Positions 34,178 through 46,230 are shown, counted from the stretch's first letter. The stretch is DNA of 64,000 nucleotides from Pholiota molesta (GCA_014925825.1 JACGCK010000079.1:143029-207028); one strand, 5' to 3'. The notes: generated from the sequence alone by a model not told the origin. Numbers and translations: made by a program.

Positions 34178-36950
34178 TTACCTCAGGTACTTGTAAGAAA
34201 ATGGCGGTTCGCCAACGAATGAAGACACGATAGCGCCGTCTGGCGCAACTGAGATATCCAGTTTATGCGTGAAGGGGTAAGCTGGAATACCATCAACCAT
34301 GCCCACTGCCGCGCGGAAGTCGTCGATATCTTGTATTGATGGAAAAGGTAGCGGCGGGGGACCTGGCACGACGATAGCGCCTTCGCAATTGTCGCAAATC
34401 GCGCATTTGTTCATATCTGGCTGGTGCGAATGTTCCAGAAATGGGAGCCCACACCGCTAGAGAAATGCCGATCGAGATATTCGTTAACGAACCATCGAAA
34501 TTTGGGAATTTCAGGGGCACATACTTGTATATATTGGATGCTCGCTTCAGCAATTGTCTTCCGTCCTAAAATGGGTTCCATGTCATCTCTGTACTGAACG
34601 GTGCGCTCGCGTAAAAAATTGGCCAAGTCCCAGTCTGTCGAAGCCTTTCCGAGTACGTTGTACATGAGAATAAAGGATTTGTCATCGATGCGCATCATTG
34701 GTCCATCTTCAAGTTCCACATAAAGCACGTTTCCAAACTTTGCAAACCCAAGTTGACGGGTCACTTCTCTGCGCCTAAAAAAGAGAATTAGTCAACTCTC
34801 AATAATGCAGTATATGAAGGCAGCACACCTTGAATAGATGGCACTGACTATTGCCTTGGCCAGTCCCACAAAGCTCTCGCCATCTACGAAGTATTCTCCG
34901 GCCCTGGATTGATCTTGAAACAATGACGCATATAGCTCATCTCTAATTTGATTGTAAGCCCTGTAAATGCTCAACAGCCTTTTATCGAAATCGAGGAACT
35001 CGGTGTACTCCTCTTCTGAGTTACTTGCACCCAGAAGTAATATACGGAACAAGTCACCAGGGCCATCAGCACAATGAAGAAGACATAGTAAAACAGGAAT
35101 GTGCGTCCGGAGAGATGAAGGATATTGTGCAATACGATCCAGCAAGAACATGTCAAAGTTGTTCTGTAATCGGAGAACAATATCAGGACGAACCGATCCC
35201 ACCTATCTACAAATCAGCTCTGTGTTAATTAAGATTGTTAAGACTGACCAGATTCTTTGAACTATTAAAGAAACTCCCCCCATTCGCAATATATAGACCA
35301 TTTTTCAAGTCCCAAATTCCTTTCAATACCGCCCTCAGATCGAACTGTGCAAGGTCATTCGCTAAATCCTCACTCGCAGGTGATCGATTCGCATGATAGC
35401 TAAAAACGGTTACCACAGCATTGTCAGTCCCAAACTCCATGGGATGTGGAAGATGTGGAAGCCCAATGCTGATGGTCCTTAAGCAGCGTCGACTGATTCG
35501 AAGGTGCCCCTCGTTTCTGCCGATATAGTACTGACGCGATCGCGATCGGTCCATCAGGAAATCTTCAAGTGAGGCATGATAGACTGTCGGCAATTTAGCT
35601 GGAGGATAGTTGTGGTCGGGTCGTGGAACACACAACAGGGAATGCATATCGATTAATGTGCTTCGGAACTCGATGCCTAGTAGCTCCTCAGCATCATCCA
35701 AAAGATTATGTGAAAATAATAATTTTCCGTTGTCCAGAAAGAGAAATGCCAAAATATCCAGAACCTTTTCGACATCAGCGACGGAACCCAGGATGGAGCG
35801 ATATAGCTCGTCGAGTAGGGCGAATGGTGTTTCATTTTCACTAGCCGACAGCCGCAGGACAACGTTCATCCGATCTACAGGGTTGTGCCGAGGAGAATCG
35901 ATAAATCTCGTAACTGTTGCAGCGAAGATAAACTGTCCAGACGCTTTGGAAACGAGGGAATCGACATTGCTTGCAGTTGGCCATGGTGAAGGGAAACGGC
36001 GCCCTTGTCGGCGATGCTCGTCATAGATGTTGCGAAATGTGGAATCGAAATAGACCTTGATATCTTCATCTGGCTTGTAGTTGTTATCAAGTACCAGCAC
36101 TTTCGTAAGGGTGTTCAAAAGGTTCTCGTTGAACGCCTCGCGAATCTCGTATTCTGGACGGCAAGCTATGAGGAAAATGAGGGGAAAATCTTGCAATTCG
36201 GACGCGAGGGATGCTAGCAGATGCAAGAGCTCCGACTGAGATCGTGCATTCGGACCGCACTCGTCGACTCCATCCACGACGGCGAACATGGGCATGGGTA
36301 AGGATTCAGGTGGGACAGCAAGCTTTAGAGGTTCGATCACGAGCACGCGCATCTGCGTTGAAAGGGACCGAGAGAATATTGTCGGATCCTGCTCAATTGC
36401 GGCGATGAGGTGCTCCTCCACCTGAGGCAGAAACCGGGAGAGTTGGTATGCAATCGTGGCAACGAATCGTGAGGTGTCGTTCCGACCAATCGCAGTTCGC
36501 CAGAAAAAGAATGAGGCGGCGATAAGGCCGAGTCGTGCGCACTCCTCTGCGATGCTTTGGGCGATGGCGGTTTTGCCAGACCCAGCCGGGCCATACATCC
36601 AAAGAATGAGTTTGCGCATCGCGGGGGGTGCTCTGATCCATTCCATGATTTCAGCACGAATGGCTATGCGGGTCTGTGGGTGGCATCTAGGAGGATCGCC
36701 GCGCTCAGCGGCGTCGTGAAAGGCGCCTGTAGCAATGTTGTCCAACAGTCGCTTTAGCCCTATATTGATACGTGGAACATTGGTTGAGTAAGTGATCGAA
36801 TCATTTGACGATTTGCTTACCAGGACGCTCAGCCGTGGTTTGGTTAATGGTCGCGTTATAATTACCCCCCACATTTGTGAAATTTCCACTACCGATAGTG
36901 AACTCGCGTGCACCTTGAAAGAACTGTTGGCTACGATTTGACGAGGCCAT
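34178..36950 (-). CDS. NACHT NTPase (NLR-like) gene E
   Basis: Predicted exons (minus) 36950-36821, 36759-35249, 35202-34829, 34774-34525 and 34420-34178, giving 835 residues in frame. Exon 1 encodes FQGAREFTIGSGNFTNVGGN. Exon 2 has Walker A GPAGSGKT and Walker B FAVVDGVDECG. Exons 3-4 carry the shared domain (DIVLRLQN..., SRAGEYFVDG, DLANFLRERTVQYRD). The last exon starts PDMNKCAICDNC, the same acceptor and Cys cluster as gene A, but its tail is only about 80 residues and lacks the SEWY repeats. It is closest to genes A and B. Probable cytosolic STAND ATPase of the fungal NLR type; ligand unknown. Confidence 0.82.
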
Positions 36951-39900
36951 GTTCCGTCTTGCAGGGTGAAGGAAGAAACAGGGGAATTGTTTACTACACC
37001 ACGAACAAGGCTGTTCAACCTTTATAGTCGCGTTCTTTTGCGCGTGCCCAAATCATCCGTTATTGTAGACACAAAAGTAGTGAATGTGTTGCAGATCTTT
37101 TTCGTGTCACAGGTGTTCGTATCAAGCGCGCGATGAAAGGACACATAGTTCATGGCCGGCCTCAAGGCATTGAATAGCCGTTCCTAAAGTAAATCACGCA
37201 CAAGAGGTGTTTCGATCCATTTCGCGCTGGATCTAGCCTTCGCAGGGTTGCAACAATGATTGATATAATCCAATATGTTTTGAAACAGCCCGATATCCAT
37301 GCATGCCGGGCAGGTGCAATGCCTTACCAGCGTCTAATTTAAATTCTCAATATATCTTCAGCACACAGTGCAAAGTGTCGTTTACTCGTCCCCGCCACGA
37401 CTTCTCATCCTTTAAATGAAGACACGCCGCTACAATGCCGACAAAGCTGTAAACAAGGTGTGCAGGTGTGCAATCAAACAAGTCTTAGTGGGGGACAATG
37501 TGTTGATGTAACACGCTGCATCGATAACTGTGCGGTGCCATAGTCGTGTTTACCACATGGTGTTGAGATTTCCGGTTCAAAGAGCTATTTGGGGTCCATG
37601 GACTGGCCCTCGTCCACGTTCAACGTTCATCGTTGGTGTTGTTTTTGGCACGCACGCAGCAAAGGGCCGCAATCTCACCACGTAAATGTGCTTTCATTCA
37701 GAAAGAGCGGTCGAGAGCCAAAAGAATCTGGTGCGACATGAGGAGCGTGAGCAACAGTGAGACGCAGAACTATACACTGTGCCAGGAAGCGAAATCATCC
37801 ATCCTGCTTTATGTGGTCATGCAGCTTTCAATGAGAAGCACAAGCGCCCATATAATGGAAGATGGATGTGATGTATTCATATTGATCCCATCCATGCGTG
37901 GTAGTTTGGTGGGAAGCGGAATAAGGAAGCGTAGTGAATTGACGTGAACGAAGCATTGTAAGGGAGGAAGACATCGCGATGCTGCCAGCGAGCATCACTG
38001 ATCATGAGGGCAGAACGTCCGAAAAAAGAAACGGCGACTAAGATTCATGTGATTGTTTAGCAGGAACAACCAAATTCAACCGGCTCTTCAGCCGAGCGGC
38101 CTACATCGAAGGTTGCTGACAAGATGCCCGCAAAAATCGACCAAGTGAAGACGTTCGATGACACCATTGCCTCTTCATGTGAGGAGATATGAAATGTATC
38201 TTCTGCATATCGGTGACATGGGATATCAGCAACTATGAGCGAGGAAAAGAAGAACGTACGTCGATACCAGTGTATATTCACAACAGGCAGCATCGCCATC
38301 CCGCAAGATATCGCTCTTCCCACATCCTACGACAATCAGCACGTACGATAACTGCACACATCCGATGTGCGTGTCTTGATTTGCCAGCGGTACATGTCCC
38401 ATACGTGGGACACAAGCAAAGTCCAGGCAGAAGACAGCGACAGGGGCGCGCCAGGCCAACGTGGTCATGCATGGTGGTAAGTACTCAAAAAAAAGGCAGA
38501 GCGGGGCGAGGCGCTGCTCGTGCAGAGCACTATGGGCCATGATCGTCGGCCACAGGTGAGAGATAACAGAGAAATCCAAATTGTGGGCATCAGCGCCCAC
38601 AGACCAGTCCGTACCGTCCTCGGAGATCGTGTTCAACGGGAGGGCTCGAGCTATATCATGCTTGCGGACGAGGGACTGGTTCTGGGGGAAGCGAGGCAGG
38701 TTACAAAAGCCGATGGAAGATGAGCTGTGGTGCTGGGAGGATACCTTGCCTGTTGGAGGATACTCTTGGAGCGCCGCCATCGGAAAAGCTCTTGAAGACG
38801 AATGTCGAGGGGCTGAGTGGCTGAAAGCACAAAAAGACGAAGTACAACAAAGTAGCGAAGAGTACCGAAGACGGCGCTGTATCCGAAGGAGAGGAGCACG
38901 GTGCGCAGGTGCTGCGGGATATAGATATGTGTATGCGCAGCAAAGCGAGCCGAGACTGGTATGTATGTAGGAGGTCGGTCGATGCTCGGAAGATTGTCCG
39001 CCCCAAACGTGACGGAAGACAGTGGTGCACACTCGAAAGTTTTACTTGTCCCTGGGTCTGGATACCTAGCCATGTCCAAGAATTTTCATGTCGGAGCTTC
39101 TGAACCATAATACATGTCCCAAATCATCCCCGTCGTGCTGTGTCATGCGTGCGTACAGGCTACAAAGCGTCCTGTTGTAATTCCTAGCGTTAGGGTAGGT
39201 TTTTGAGGGGAAGAACATGGATACTGACAGGTATTTCGAACGATGGACAGTCAGAAAAAAGCAATACGAATGAGACGACAGTTGTGGGAGGATGAGGAAA
39301 ACGAGTGACGAAGAGAAAATCTGGAGGCGGGGACGAAGATTGGCTTATTTAACCCTAACCTCAGCGGCAGCCGAAGCACGACCCGACCCAGCGTAGCACC
39401 TTGGCCTCAACTCGTATCCATCTCATTCTGCCCACGGAACTGGCAGGCCTCTCTGCCTTGACTTCCCCATGGATCCGTTGTGAATGCCACAATTCGCTCC
39501 GCATCTAAGCAGGCAGCCTTTCTCCCTTCCTGATCATGTTCCTCATTCGCCAGAGCTATCTCTGCTTCGACGCCGCCCGCCATTAACAAGCACGGCTTAT
39601 AAGCTCGATTAAAGGCGGCACCACCCCAAGCGCGCGTCCCAGAGTCACGAACTGCCATCTTGAACCGAACGTCACGGTGTAGTATCATGCTGTGAGCAGG
39701 TTCTCTGGCTCCGCTGTGGAAGGCTGTGGATGTTCTAAATATGATACACAGCTCATTCGCGACAACGAACCGACCATTTGGAAAGGTGGATGATCACTTG
39801 ATGATGGACACACGCTACACGGCAAGACGTCATGATGAGAAAGAAGAACGCAACTTCCATCAGTGCATCTCTGTGGGCGCTTTTTCACTCGAGCATCAGC

Positions 39901-40058
39901 CGTCTTGAATGATGGAGACAGAGCGCCGCAGGTAAGAGGTTCTTCACTTCTACTGTCTTCCCACCTTTGTAATCCCGCGCCGATTCTAGATATAACTAGT
40001 GGATCGCATCAGGTCGAACTACACCCATCCCCACAGTCCACATCCCAGGGTTGAAAGA
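36951..40058. other. Stretch without a supported gene
   Basis: Largest frame is 38226-39032 on minus (268 codons), of low complexity, overlapped by frames on both strands and without domains. Contains the second copy of the dispersed repeat at about 39120-39240. Confidence 0.4.
39120..39240 (-). repeat. Dispersed repeat, copy 2 (inverted relative to 19.4 kb)
   Basis: Contains ATTCCTAGCGTTAG followed by GGTAGGTTTTTGAG, matching the reverse complement of 19390-19500 with scattered differences. Confidence 0.45.
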
Positions 40059-42162
40059 ATGACACAGCTAGAGACTTATACGCTGAAAGGTTGAACACTA
40101 CATCCCATTTCCACCTTGTCGATGACTCTAACACCAGTTCCCAGGATCTATTAAAGTCGTCGAACGGTTTTTCGTTCTCCCACTCAACTACAATGAGCCT
40201 GAAGGAGCGACTATACAAGTGTTTGTGCGTCACTTAATACCTACGGATAAGGCGAAAACAGTGGAGGAACAATCCAAGTTGCCTTACCGTGCGTCTCTTT
40301 CGAGTAATTGTCCTGCACAAATTAGCTTACCGAATACGAATGGAAGTCCTGTATCTACAAGGTGGGACACCATAGTACATATCTTCAGTTGTTGCCATCT
40401 CCTAAGACGACACAGGAGGACCTGGAGTCGAGGTGGATCTAACTAGCATTCTCGGAATTGCCGGCGTCGTGAGCTATATCTAATTTCTGAAATTGATGGG
40501 TCTCTGACCTTGCGCTTCAGCTCCATGACGCAGGATATCAAGTGAGAGGTTCACTTGAATGATAATCCGCTTTTTGATCTGGATTCATCGCAGACTCTAT
40601 GGATGGATCCGCGCGGAACTGGGTTGAGTACGCCTTTCACAGCAGATCTAGTCAAAGGAAAGTCAGACCAAGAGCTCTTCGACTACGTGCTCAATTTTCG
40701 CGCGGACACAATTGGTGTGTGCTTTTTCTCACTCCTTCGCAATCATATTCCTTGTTCAACTCGCTCTTATAGTACGCGACTGTGAAAAGATCAGAGAAAT
40801 CCTTCTCGGAAATCAGGAAGACCCGGAGAAGCAGAAGTGGACGATACTCGGACAAAGCTTCGGAGGATTTTGCGCGTTAACGTATCTTTCCTTCTATCCT
40901 CAAGGCTTGAAAGAGGTGTTTATAACCGCAGGACTTGCTCCGCTCGTGGACCATCCCGATGAGGTTCTTCGTTCGGTGCAAGGTCTGTCTTCTTCCTCCA
41001 TGACTTCACAAGGTAACCAAGATTGAAGATATTATTAGTGAAAGTCTACGAGAGAAACGCCGTCTATTACGAGAAATACCCAGCGGATATCAAGAGAGTG
41101 AATATAGTCTATTTTTCTCTCTATATTTTATACTCACAACTCCAAGGTTCGCAATATTCTGCGTTATTTGGACGCTAACAAAGTCATCATGCCTACTGGA
41201 GGTTACCTGAGTGTGAATAGATTCCTTCAGATAGGCGCGGAACTTGGTATGCATGGTGAGAGCGCACTTTCCCGTTTACCACATCATCTACTAAGTCCCA
41301 CCCCCAGGTGGAATCGATCGAATCCACCGTAGGTGCTTCTATTCACAAGGAGTAATTTACTGATTGACATCCAATTCGCAGAACTTGTCTTTCGCGCGAC
41401 GAATGATTTACAACTGTTCGGGAAACTTTCGTATGGGCTCATGCAAAACTTGCAAGCTGTCCAGAGGTATGACACCAACCCATTCTTTGCTATCATATAC
41501 GAGGCCATATACTGTCAGGGGTACGTTTCGAACCTTTCCGAAATGCTTCTCCAATCTAATTGGTCCTTAGAAAAGCATCGAATTGGTCTGCGCAGAGAAT
41601 TTTGAAGGACTACAAGGAACATGACTGGTCTCAGATGAAAGAAGAAGACGAGACGAAACCAGTATACTTCCTAGGAGAACTGGTATGTTTTCTTAATACC
41701 GATATCAAGGCGTGCTATATTGATACCGCTGCAGGTTCTTCCTGATATGTTCGAGGATTACGCGAATCTCAGACCTCTGAAGGGAGTAGCTGAGTTACTC
41801 GCTAAATACGACAGTTGGCCAGATCTTTACGACTTGGAACAGCTTGCGCGGAACAAGGTCAAAGTCAGCGCAGCCACGTAAGCTCAACATCTATATTTCT
41901 CTACTATTCTCTAATAAATATCAAACACCATACTTAGGTATGTCGACGACATGTAAGTGGAATGTTTCCGAATTCAAATTCATATGCCTGAGTATTTGAA
42001 CAATGCAGGTACATAGAATATGGTAGAGCTCAGGACACTGCGGCTGCGGTCGCGAACCTGAAGCAGTTTATCACCAACCAATACTTCCACAGCGGGTTAA
42101 GGGTAGATCCCGGTACCATTATCAAGAATTTGCTGGCTTTATCGAAGCGAGAATATGACTAG
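40059..42162 (+). CDS. Prolyl aminopeptidase (proline iminopeptidase), peptidase family S33
   Basis: Fifteen exons can be joined in frame: 40059-40089, 40145-40288, 40347-40361, 40416-40468, 40521-40541, 40594-40714, 40773-40982, 41039-41097, 41147-41255, 41308-41328, 41382-41520, 41571-41682, 41735-41877, 41938-41952, 42009-42162. They give 448 residues, a usual fungal length. The alpha/beta hydrolase signature is complete: LYLQGGPG oxyanion region, WMDPRGTGLSTP, nucleophile serine in GQSFGG, aspartate in YVDDMY and histidine in FHSGLR. The enzyme releases N-terminal proline from peptides. Four exons are only 15 or 21 nt long; every one is needed to keep the family motifs in frame. No signal peptide is seen, so it is probably cytosolic. 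Confidence 0.88.
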
Positions 42163-42457
42163 AAAAACAATGTATATTCGTGGTCTGTTTATGTAAAATT
42201 GGAGTCTAACAGCAATACAAAGTTTGTCAACTGCTTGATTATGAACAAACCTGGTCGTAGACGATCGTGCGATGAACATCCAAGGTACTCCATTATCGCT
42301 CCCCGTGGATCCAGCCAAGGGTTTTTCATGAGTCTGATGGAAAAAGAACGTGCCACGCATTATCAATGTCATTTTCTTTCTTCAACCCGGTCTCGGCGTG
42401 CTCGATAGCAAGCTGCATACGAAAAGGCTTGAGTCAATATTCAGATTCTGCAAATAG

Positions 42458-43237
42458 TCACCCCACCTCCAGCAGCTTCGCCGCATTCTCATTCTTCACC
42501 ACCCCCGCGGCCTGCTGCTTCCTCAGCTTAACCGCCACCTCTTCCGGGGACTGGATGTACGAGTTCAGCAGCGCCACGATCCGCGAGCCGCCCGTGAGCA
42601 GCTGGATGCACGCGCCCGTCACCCGGACCTCCGCCGCGGGGCTATCCGCGCGCGCGTCCAGGCCCTGCGCGATGTGCGCGTTCTGGTCCGCGCTCGACGT
42701 CAGGCTGTGCCGGAACGACAGCCCGGAGAGCAGCGAGTGGATCAGGAACGTGTTCGCGGGCCCAAAAGTACGCGTGTCCGCGTCCAGCCCGCGCGGGTGG
42801 CGCGCCGCGAGCTCGCGGTTGAACAGCTCCAGGAGCGTGAGGTTGCCGATCTGCGGCGCGTCCGGGGCGTCGCGCACGGCGGCGAGCGCGGCGGCGAGGG
42901 TGTGCGCGCGCCAGGGGTCCGCCTCCGCGGCGGACGTGTAGTAGGTCATGAGGTCGACGACTGCGGGGTAGGCGGGGTGCTCGTTGAGGAGCTTCAGCAG
43001 CGCCGCTGCGGGATCGGGCTGGGCGAAGGCGTTGCAGAAGTGCGCCTCGGCGTCGGGGAAGGATTGGTCGGGCATGCGCATGCGGCGGGTGAAGAGAGCC
43101 CCGGAAGGGAGGTGCATGCGCGCAGCGGCCGCTGGGAAGCACGCTATCGTGCTTTGTGATTGCCTGGTGGATGATGGCATGAATATTGGACCGCTCCCTT
43201 CTTTTTGAGGGTTTAGAGGCTTACGCATGGAGGCCAT
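42458..43237 (-). CDS. Conserved-looking hypothetical protein
   Basis: Single-exon frame of 259 residues from ATG 43237; a second ATG 19 codons in (MPSSTRQ) is an alternative start. Strong GC3 bias (very high GC from 42550 to 43100) and a globular, Ala/Leu-rich sequence with motifs such as LLELFNRELAARHP and FGPANTFLIHSLLSGL argue for a real gene. I do not recognise a family. It converges on the prolyl aminopeptidase gene with about 300 bp between the stops. Confidence 0.6.
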   Translation of the reverse strand: MASMRKPLNPQKEGSGPIFMPSSTRQSQSTIACFPAAAARMHLPSGALFTRRMRMPDQSFPDAEAHFCNAFAQPDPAAALLKLLNEHPAYPAVVDLMTYYTSAAEADPWRAHTLAAALAAVRDAPDAPQIGNLTLLELFNRELAARHPRGLDADTRTFGPANTFLIHSLLSGLSFRHSLTSSADQNAHIAQGLDARADSPAAEVRVTGACIQLLTGGSRIVALLNSYIQSPEEVAVKLRKQQAAGVVKNENAAKLLEVG

Positions 43238-43364
43238 AGTCAGCGTCAGCTGGGTTTACGCTTGACATTCGTGTTCTGGTGTGGAAGCTTGTTTCACAAA
43301 TGAGACGCTCAAACATAGTCGTCCCAAGGAGGACAGCAAGTGACACAGTTATTCATCGCCATCG

Positions 43365-43801
43365 ATTCAAAAATTTCGTTGCTCAGGCGTAACGCCTTCG
43401 CAATAGAGCTTCTTACCTACCATTTCTTTCGCTGTTTGAGTTGAGGACCCTCTCTTGATCCACGACGAAAAAATCTTTGGGTTACCCATGATGATGTGCC
43501 AACCGCGGAAGGAAATGCTGAACGACTCCATCCGATCACAAGACCGCCAAATTCGTCATTGGAAAACAGTCGGTGACGCCTAGAAGCTTGATTAGATATA
43601 ACACGGCGGTGCAGAAAAGCTTCGGGTATCTTCAAAAGCGCCAACACGGCAGTATTGCATACACTCGATCGTAGGAGCAAACATTATCTATAGCGCCTCC
43701 GCAGCAGAGATATACAAAACTAATCACAGAGGGTCCTTCTATCAGCAGTGCAGAACGGATTGACCACCAGCGCGACGCACCATTATTCCCTCGAATGAAC
43801 G
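43365..43801 (-). repeat. Extra copy of the LSm6 3' region (tandem duplication)
   Basis: Aligned with 43850-44272: the same order of ATTCAAAAATT, TAACGCCTTCGC, CTTCTTACCTACCATT, CCAACCGCGGAAGGAAATGC and CACTCGATCGTAG words, with substitutions and small indels. It includes a decayed copy of the last LSm6 coding exon at 43688-43719, still with an AG acceptor and a TAG stop. Confidence 0.85.
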
Positions 43802-43849
43802 ATGGCAAGTGATAGGATACATTTCACAATTCAGCATCGCCATCGATTC

Positions 43850-44272
43850 AAAAATTCCGTTGTTCCGGCATAACGCCTTCGCGATATAGCTTCTTACCTA
43901 CCATTGCTTTCGCTGTTGAGTTGAGGGCTATCTCTTCATCCACGACGTGAATTTTTTTTGGGTTACCCATGATGACGTTCCAACCGCGGAAGGAAATGCT
44001 GAACGACTCCATCCGATCACAAGACCGTCAAATTCATGGCATATGCGTTGGAAAGCAGTCGGTGACGACTCAGGAACCCGATATACGCCGCGGTGTAGAA
44101 AACTTTGGGTATCTTCAACAGTGGCAATATCATACACTCGATCGTAGCAGCAGCCATTATCTATAGTGCCTCCGCAGCAGAGATATACAGGACTAGTCAA
44201 ACAAACCCTATCAGCATTCGCAGAAGGGATTGACGACGAGCGCGACGCACCGTTATTCCCTCTAATGAACGA
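43850..44272 (-). repeat. LSm6 3' region, resident copy of the duplication
   Basis: Holds the true last exon and 3' flank of LSm6. The partner copy lies immediately downstream at 43365-43801. Confidence 0.85.
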
Positions 44273-44578
44273 ATCCCCGTATCTGTTCGTGATCACGCCA
44301 TTCACATGCTCCTCCGTCTGCTCCAGCGCGATGTTCATAAACCCGTCCAGACACGACAGAACGCCTGCATCCATCCATCCATCCATACGTGATTCTGCAC
44401 ATGACGAGCGAAGGGGGGAAAAGTATGTACCTTTGTAGTCGACCCCCGAGGTCAGGCGCACGATGACCCGCTTGCCCACGACGCCCTTCAGGAAGTCCGT
44501 GGGCGATCCCGTGTGCGTCTGCACTGGGGGAGGTGGGGGCGGCGATTGGTCGGACGGCGGGCGAGGGCTTTCGTCCAT
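44161..44578 (-). CDS. LSM6: U6 snRNA-associated Sm-like protein LSm6
   Basis: Exons (minus) 44578-44431, 44364-44251 and 44192-44161 give 97 residues in frame. The Sm fold is nearly textbook LSm6: FLKGVVGKRVIVRLTSGVDY, GVLSCLDGFMNIALEQTEEH, YGDSFIRGNN, and VLYISA in the last exon. The N-terminus carries a Pro-rich extension of about 20 residues (PPPPPP). LSm6 is a subunit of the LSm2-8 ring on U6 snRNA in the nucleus and of the LSm1-7 ring in mRNA decapping in the cytoplasm. The last exon has only ten codons; an inexact duplicate of it lies about 470 bp downstream and could in principle act as an alternative terminal exon. Confidence 0.93.
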
Positions 44579-45261
44579 GGTCGGGAGGATATGGTTCAAG
44601 TGCGAAGCGCCGTGCAAGCACTCGCTCGAGTTTCGCGAACGCGTGTTTGTGTGTGTTAGGCTAGGGCGTTTTCTCAAACCTTGGCAAAATGTCAAGCTCC
44701 GACCGGCAAATGCCTTCTTGAACTAACCCTGTTGGTTGATTTGATTCCGCTCGTTGGTTTCTTTCCCTTCAGCTTCAGCACATACTTGGCAGATACTTAC
44801 AGCGTTCTTCGATGGCCACTGACAGAAACAAAGATTCTCTATTCGAAATGCGACCCCGATAGGAGATCTCCCACCGTGCCAACGTAGTAGCGTGTCATCA
44901 ATCTTTCATTAATTTGCCTGAATCAATAGATCCGTGCTGACAGTTGGCGCGCAAAAGCAACTACACCGATGCTCTCCTCTGATGCGCTCCTCCGATAGCG
45001 CTCACAACCCACCCAGCTATTGGGCTTCTGGGTTTGAATAGGCGCTCGTCGCTTGAGACGTCATTCAGTGACCGCCTTGAAATGCGACATCACGTGATTT
45101 ATGTCGCCAGATGTCGCCATCTGAGCACCATCCAAACTCATCCTTGGAAGACAGGGTGACGCATAAAAATATGGGACGGGCTTTTCGATTTCGTCTCTCG
45201 AAGGGCTACTCTCAACGCACTGCACTTGCGTATTCTACATTGTAACCGGCAAACCCTCCCC
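44579..45261. other. Divergent intergenic region
   Basis: Upstream of LSm6 (minus) and of the F-box-like gene (plus), so probably holds both promoters. No gene seen. Confidence 0.5.
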
Positions 45262-46230
45262 ATGGACAAACTCCCCACCGAACTCCACGCGTATATCTGC
45301 CAAACGGCGTGCGTCGACGACGGGGCTACTATTCGCTCGCTAAACCGGGTCTCCAAATACTTTCATGAAGTCTCCAGGCCTTACCTGTACCACACCGTCT
45401 CTGCCTTTGGCATAGATCAAGTTCTGACTCTCCTCGAACGGCTCGAACGCACCCCAGCGCAGATGCGCTGCATCCGCCATCTCTTCCTGTCCGACACCGC
45501 GTCGTCCGAGCCCACCCCCACTGCACCCACCGCGCCCGCGCCCCCCTCCAGCCCCCCGCCCCGCCTCACGGACACCCAGACGCAGGCCGTCGCGCGCCTC
45601 CTCGCCCTCGCCGCGCCCACGGCCACCTCCCTCGCCCTCGTCGCGCACGCGCCGCTCTCCAGCACCGCGCTCATCGCGCGCGTCTTCCGCACGCCCTTCC
45701 CCGCGCTGCGCCGCCTCGCGGTCGCGGGCTTCTACCCCTTCCCCTCCGCCGCGGGGCGGTTCCCCGCGTTGCGCGAGCTCCGGCTCAGTGGGCACCGCAA
45801 CCCGCACGGGCTGCTCCAGATGGGCGCGCTGGAGGACGCGTTCCCCGGGCTGGAGACGCTGGCGATCGCGGGGCTCGGCGCCGCGGGCGGGTTCGTGATC
45901 GAGCTCGAGGAGGCGCTTGCGGGGCGGGAGGGGGCAGACGGCCTGGGTGCGTTCGCGGTGCCGACGAACCTGCCGCGCACGCTGCGGGAGATTACGCTGC
46001 AGGCGGCGCCGGAGCCCGTCGCGGTGGTGCCCGCGGACGCGGAGTATCCGGACACGGTGGTGATGAAGGACCGGATCCTGGTGGCGCGCCTCGATGCGCT
46101 GAGGGCGCGGACGGCGAAGGCGGAGGCGGAGGGGGTGCGGGTGACGGTGCTGGAGAGGGGCGTGACGCAGATTTCGCCGGACGATGTGAGGCGGGAGTGG
46201 ATAGCGGATATTGCTAGAGGAGATTGTTGA
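45262..46230 (+). CDS. F-box-like protein
   Basis: Single-exon frame of 322 residues from ATG 45262; an upstream in-frame TTG at 45226 is not a likely start. The N-terminus LPTELHAYICQ...IRSLNRVSKYFHEVSRPYLY has the spacing of an F-box or F-box-like helix pair as found in the large basidiomycete families. The remainder is Leu/Ala-rich with irregular repeats (LRRLAVAGFYPFPS, LRELRLSGHRN, LETLAIAGLG) that suggest degenerate leucine-rich repeats. Such proteins recruit substrates to SCF ubiquitin ligases through Skp1; the target is unknown. Coding GC rises sharply after the N-terminal 80 codons. Confidence 0.65.
   Translation: MDKLPTELHAYICQTACVDDGATIRSLNRVSKYFHEVSRPYLYHTVSAFGIDQVLTLLERLERTPAQMRCIRHLFLSDTASSEPTPTAPTAPAPPSSPPPRLTDTQTQAVARLLALAAPTATSLALVAHAPLSSTALIARVFRTPFPALRRLAVAGFYPFPSAAGRFPALRELRLSGHRNPHGLLQMGALEDAFPGLETLAIAGLGAAGGFVIELEEALAGREGADGLGAFAVPTNLPRTLREITLQAAPEPVAVVPADAEYPDTVVMKDRILVARLDALRARTAKAEAEGVRVTVLERGVTQISPDDVRREWIADIARGDC

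Noticed and set aside
38226..39032. 268-codon minus frame
   Set aside because: Covered by frames on both strands, biased composition, no domain; partly beside a dispersed repeat.
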